Positions 14,690-17,348 of a stretch of 17,348 bases of DNA are shown here, piece by piece. The DNA is from Alcanivorax sp. UBA4485 (lineage in GTDB: Bacteria; Pseudomonadota; Gammaproteobacteria; Pseudomonadales; Alcanivoracaceae). The notes beneath the pieces were generated by a model. It saw nothing but the letters and a program-made list of their open reading frames with translations, was not told the DNA's origin and did not search any database. The stretch is taken from contig DGNT01000098.1 of NCBI GenBank assembly GCA_002389055.1, forward strand, positions 1-17,348, written 5' to 3'. The position numbers and the translations under genes were made by a program. The stretch's first letter is position 1; every line of letters begins with the position of its first letter.

Positions 14690-15251
14690 GATGGCCACTG
14701 AATTGAAGCAAGAGCTGATGCAGGTGCGCCGCGAAGCGCGCCAGCTGTATTCCCGCGATCAGGTGGAAGAAGCGGTGGGCAAGGTGGCGATCAAGCTGGC
14801 GGAAGATTATTCCCAGCGTTTCCCGGTGTTCGTCACCATCATGAACGGCGGCATCGTGTTCGCCGGCCAGTTGCTCACCCGGCTGGATATTCCGCTGGAA
14901 GTGGACTACCTGCACGCCAGCCGCTACCTGGGTGAAACCAGCGGCGGTGACGTGCAGTGGATCGTCACCCCCACCGCCAATCTGGAAGGCCGCGACGTGG
15001 TGATTCTGGACGACATCCTGGATGTGGGCTCCACGCTGTTGTCGATCATCGACGCCTGCAAGGCCCAGGGCGCCGCCAGCGTGAAAACCTGCGTGCTGGT
15101 GGACAAGGTCCACGACCGCAAAGCGGTGCCCGGCCTGAAAGCCGACTACACCGCCCTGGAAGCGGAAGACCTGTACCTGTTCGGCATGGGCATGGACTAC
15201 AAAGGGTACTGGCGTAACGCGCCGGGCATTTTCGCGGTGGAAGGCGTTTAG
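14679..15251 (+). CDS. hpt: Hypoxanthine-guanine phosphoribosyltransferase
   Basis: This 190-residue enzyme converts hypoxanthine or guanine plus PRPP to IMP or GMP. The PRPP-binding loop VVILDDILDVGSTL (107-120), the MNGG turn (55-58) and the base-contacting C-terminal GMDYKGYWRN (171-180) are intact. ATG 14679 has GAGGAGG 6 bases upstream (14666-14672), so I prefer it to ATG 14691; the gene then overlaps the MscS gene by 11 bases. One base separates it from the methylthioinosine phosphorylase gene, whose product hypoxanthine is its substrate. The two are surely co-translated and act in sequence in the cytosol. Preference for hypoxanthine over guanine is suggested by context but not shown by sequence. 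Confidence 0.93.
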   Translation: MAIEMATELKQELMQVRREARQLYSRDQVEEAVGKVAIKLAEDYSQRFPVFVTIMNGGIVFAGQLLTRLDIPLEVDYLHASRYLGETSGGDVQWIVTPTANLEGRDVVILDDILDVGSTLLSIIDACKAQGAASVKTCVLVDKVHDRKAVPGLKADYTALEAEDLYLFGMGMDYKGYWRNAPGIFAVEGV

Positions 15252-15252
15252 C

Positions 15253-15981
15253 ATGCTGGCATTTATCGGTGGCACCGGTCTTACCCGCATGGACGATCTG
15301 GTGATCCGTCACCGGCACGACCTCGAGACCCGCTACGGCAAGCCCTCGGCGCCGGTGGCGGAAGGCGAGCTCAACGGTGTGCCGGTGCTGTTCCTGGCCC
15401 GCCACGGCGACCCCCATGTGTGGTTGCCACACCAGGTGAATTACCGGGCCAACATGCAGGCGCTCAAGGAGGCGGGTGCCACCGCCATCGTGGCGGTTAA
15501 CGCGGTGGGCGGCATCACCGCCCCGGCCGGCGCGCTGGTGCTGCCCGAGCAGATCATCGACTACACCTGGGGCCGTGACGGCACCCTGTTCGACGACCCG
15601 AGCGATCCGCTGGTGCACGTGGACTTCAGTTGGCCGTTCGATGCGGTGTTGCGCCGCCGGCTGCGCGGTGCGCTGGAGCGCGCCGGCCTGCAATGGGTGG
15701 ACGGTGGCTGCTACGCGGCCACCCAGGGCCCGCGTCTGGAAACCGCCGCCGAGATCCTGCGCCTGGAGCGCGACGGCTGCGACATCGTCGGCATGACCGG
15801 CATGCCGGAAGCGGTGCTCGCCCGCGAGCTGGGCATCCCCTACGCCATGCTGTCACTGGTGGTGAACCCGGCCGCCGGCAAAGCCAACCGGGAAATCACC
15901 ATGGCGGAAATCGAAGCGGTGCTGCACACCGGCATGGCCGATGTCCGCACCGCCCTCGCCACCCTCGCCAAAGCCGGCTAA
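15253..15981 (+). CDS. S-methyl-5'-thioinosine phosphorylase (MTIP)
   Basis: This 242-residue member of the purine nucleoside phosphorylase/MTAP family closely resembles P. aeruginosa PA3004, which splits methylthioinosine into hypoxanthine and methylthioribose-1-phosphate. Shared blocks are FIGGTGLT, LARHGDPH, PPHQVNYRAN-like LPHQVNYRAN, VNAVGGI, TQGPRLETAAEI, MTGMPEA and VVNPAAGK. The last replaces the acidic base-binding segment of adenine-specific MTAPs and indicates a 6-oxopurine. It is not a classical MTAP, so an upstream deaminase converting methylthioadenosine to methylthioinosine is expected elsewhere. GGAAGG lies 8 bases before ATG 15253. The gene follows hpt by one base. Confidence 0.93.
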   Translation: MLAFIGGTGLTRMDDLVIRHRHDLETRYGKPSAPVAEGELNGVPVLFLARHGDPHVWLPHQVNYRANMQALKEAGATAIVAVNAVGGITAPAGALVLPEQIIDYTWGRDGTLFDDPSDPLVHVDFSWPFDAVLRRRLRGALERAGLQWVDGGCYAATQGPRLETAAEILRLERDGCDIVGMTGMPEAVLARELGIPYAMLSLVVNPAAGKANREITMAEIEAVLHTGMADVRTALATLAKAG

Positions 15982-15985
15982 TAGC

Positions 15986-17215
15986 ATGCAGCACTATGAC
16001 GTGGTGATCATCGGCGCCGGCGCGGCGGGTTTGATGTGCGCCGCCAGCGCCGGCTATCGCGGTCGCTCGGTGCTGGTGCTGGATCACGCCAACAAGGCCG
16101 GCAAGAAAATTCTGATGTCCGGCGGCGGGCGCTGCAATTTCACCAACCTGAACACCACGCCGGACCATTTCGTGTCCGGCAACCCGCATTTCTGCAAGTC
16201 CGCGTTGCACCGCTACAGCCCCTGGCACTTTGTCGAGCTGGTGGAGCGCCACGGCGTCGGCCATGTGGAGAAGGCGCCGGGCCAGTTGTTCTGCGACACG
16301 TCCAGCAAGGCGATTCTTCAGGTGCTGCTCACCGAGTGCGAGTGGGCCGGCGCCGAAGTGCGTTTGAACACGGAGGTGACGCACATCAATGACCGGCCGG
16401 TGGGCGAGGGCGCCGCCGGCGATTCGCCGGAGACAGACACAGACGAGCGCGGCTTCCGCCTGCGTACAGGCAGCGGCGAGATTCGCTGTGATCGTCTGGT
16501 GATCGCCGCCGGCGGCCTTTCCATTCCTACCTTGGGCGCCAGCCCGTTCGCCTACCGCGTGGCGGAGCGGTTCGGCCTGAAGGTGCTGCCCACCCGCGCC
16601 GGGCTGGTGCCGTTCACGTTGCAGCCCGCCGACAAGGCGTGGCTGGCGGAACTCAGCGGGGTCAGCGCGGACGTCCGCGCCGAAGCCGGCGGCCGCGCCT
16701 TCGCGGAACCGATGTTGATCACCCACCGGGGTTTGTCCGGCCCGGCCATGTTGCAGGTGTCCAGTTTCTGGGCGCCGGGGGACGCGGTGACCGTGGACTG
16801 GCTGCCGGCGTTGGCGGACCCGCTGGCGGCGCTGCGTCAGGCGCGCCACGAACAGCCCGCCAGCGGTGTGGAGAAGTGGCTGCGCGGCGTCTTCTCGCAG
16901 CGGCTGGCCGGCGCCCTGGCGGCGCATTTCGGCTGGTCCGGGCCGTTGCAGCATTACAGCAACGAGGCGCTGGCGGAGATCGCCGCCGTGCTCAAGGGCT
17001 GGCGGTTTAAACCCTCCGGCACGGAAGGCTACCGCACCGCCGAGGTCACCCTGGGCGGCGTGGATACGGACAGCGTGTCTTCCAAGACCTTCGAAGTGAA
17101 AAGCGTGCCCGGCCTGTATTTTATCGGCGAGGCGCTGGACGTTACCGGCGAACTGGGCGGCTTTAATTTCCAGTGGGCCTGGGCCAGCGGCTGGTGCGCC
17201 GGCCAGGCGGCGTGA
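15986..17215 (+). CDS. HI0933/YhiN-family FAD-dependent oxidoreductase
   Basis: This 409-residue flavoprotein has the N-terminal Rossmann motif GAGAAG (10-15) after MQHYDVVII and the family hallmark SGGGRCNFTN (45-54). RLVIAAGGLSIPTLGASPFAY lies mid-protein. The C-terminal FAD motif is GLYFIGEALDVTGELGGFNFQWAWASGW. This family is widespread and usually annotated as NAD(P)/FAD-dependent oxidoreductase; the substrate is not established. I chose ATG 15986 because the family starts immediately before the Rossmann strand; an open frame extends back to 15941 inside the previous gene. Four bases separate it from the MTIP stop, and no strong Shine-Dalgarno is visible. It is the last gene of the run, followed by repeats. 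Confidence 0.92.
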   Translation: MQHYDVVIIGAGAAGLMCAASAGYRGRSVLVLDHANKAGKKILMSGGGRCNFTNLNTTPDHFVSGNPHFCKSALHRYSPWHFVELVERHGVGHVEKAPGQLFCDTSSKAILQVLLTECEWAGAEVRLNTEVTHINDRPVGEGAAGDSPETDTDERGFRLRTGSGEIRCDRLVIAAGGLSIPTLGASPFAYRVAERFGLKVLPTRAGLVPFTLQPADKAWLAELSGVSADVRAEAGGRAFAEPMLITHRGLSGPAMLQVSSFWAPGDAVTVDWLPALADPLAALRQARHEQPASGVEKWLRGVFSQRLAGALAAHFGWSGPLQHYSNEALAEIAAVLKGWRFKPSGTEGYRTAEVTLGGVDTDSVSSKTFEVKSVPGLYFIGEALDVTGELGGFNFQWAWASGWCAGQAA

Positions 17216-17265
17216 GGCTCCCCGCCCGCGAAAGGGAGCGAAGCTCCCGGCAGGATGCCAGAGAC
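17216..17265 (+). repeat. REP-like element, unit 3 (partial)
   Basis: CCCGCGAAAGGGAGCGAAGC followed by CCGGCAGGATGCCAGAGAC matches the body and tail of the units at 5902-5963 and 5987-6046 but lacks their TGTGGGAGCGGGCC head. It contains its own small hairpin (GGGAGC-GAA-GCTCCC, 17234-17248). It begins directly after the last stop codon. Confidence 0.7.
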
Positions 17266-17289
17266 TTTTCTCTCCAGAGAGCCCGCGCC

Positions 17290-17348
17290 GGGATCGGGTG
17301 GGCCCGTCCAGGACACGCGACGAGTACATCCATGTAGGCTCGGCCGGG
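17290..17348. repeat. Start of a second interspersed repeat, cut by window end
   Basis: The segment GGCCCGTCCAGGACACGCGA followed by the palindrome TACAT-CC-ATGTA (17325-17336) and GGCTCGGCC resembles repeat sequences I associate with Alcanivorax and Pseudomonas intergenic regions. No second copy lies in this window, so the call rests on recognition and on the palindrome. A short hairpin, CTCTC-CA-GAGAG (17270-17281), lies between it and the REP-like unit. Confidence 0.4.

Noticed and set aside
13154..14698. Long minus-strand frame opposite the MscS gene
   Set aside because: It is an antisense shadow; the plus-strand product has an unmistakable MscS pore and beta domain.
17000..17015. GGTTTAAACC palindrome as a further PsrA-type operator
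   Set aside because: It lies inside the coding sequence of the HI0933-family gene, the half-site order is reversed relative to AAAC-N-GTTT, and no promoter is nearby.
15896..17329. 477-codon minus-strand frame opposite the HI0933-family gene
   Set aside because: It is antisense to a flavoprotein with intact FAD motifs and runs into the repeat region.

Overview
This is a gene-dense, GC-rich stretch of a gammaproteobacterial chromosome. Several blocks match the gene order I know from Pseudomonas: rmf divergent from rlmL, topA followed by a small hypothetical gene, and psrA followed by nagZ and the methylthioinosine phosphorylase gene. Protein style and the interspersed repeats suggest an Alcanivorax-like member of the Oceanospirillales/Pseudomonadales. 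That placement is inference from recognised sequence style, not a database search. Nearly all genes are core housekeeping genes. I see no prophage, transposase, CRISPR array, tRNA or rRNA.

Layout. (1) 28-3139: rmf (ribosome hibernation, minus strand) diverges from a plus-strand unit of rlmL (bifunctional 23S rRNA methyltransferase), a small glutaredoxin-like protein and a small DUF6482-like protein. (2) 3114-5063, minus strand: lexA, a DUF1499 lipoprotein and tatD form a tightly overlapping operon behind a good LexA box, so a TatD nuclease and a lipoprotein are probably SOS-regulated. (3) 5234-6506: an orphan cyclic-nucleotide-binding-domain protein (plus) and a universal stress protein (minus) converge on a pair of inverted REP-like elements. 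(4) 6507-9564: a 322-base non-coding region with a candidate promoter and a branched RNA fold, then topA. (5) 9598-11141: a DUF6586-like gene and a CNNM/CBS membrane protein. (6) 11138-11829: psrA, the fatty-acid-sensing TetR regulator, with a promoter that abuts a probable PsrA operator. (7) 11830-17215: an inverted heptamer-repeat region, then a closely packed run of a YkuD-type L,D-peptidase, nagZ, an MscS-type channel, hypoxanthine phosphoribosyltransferase, methylthioinosine phosphorylase and a HI0933-family flavoprotein. (8) 17216-17348: another REP-like unit and the start of a second interspersed repeat cut by the window edge.

Two functional pairings stand out. The YkuD protein has no signal peptide and sits beside the cytosolic recycling enzyme NagZ, which suggests a cytosolic L,D-carboxypeptidase acting in peptidoglycan recycling. 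Methylthioinosine phosphorylase releases hypoxanthine, and the gene immediately before it encodes the enzyme that turns hypoxanthine into IMP, so the pair forms a purine-salvage module for the by-product of polyamine or homoserine-lactone synthesis.
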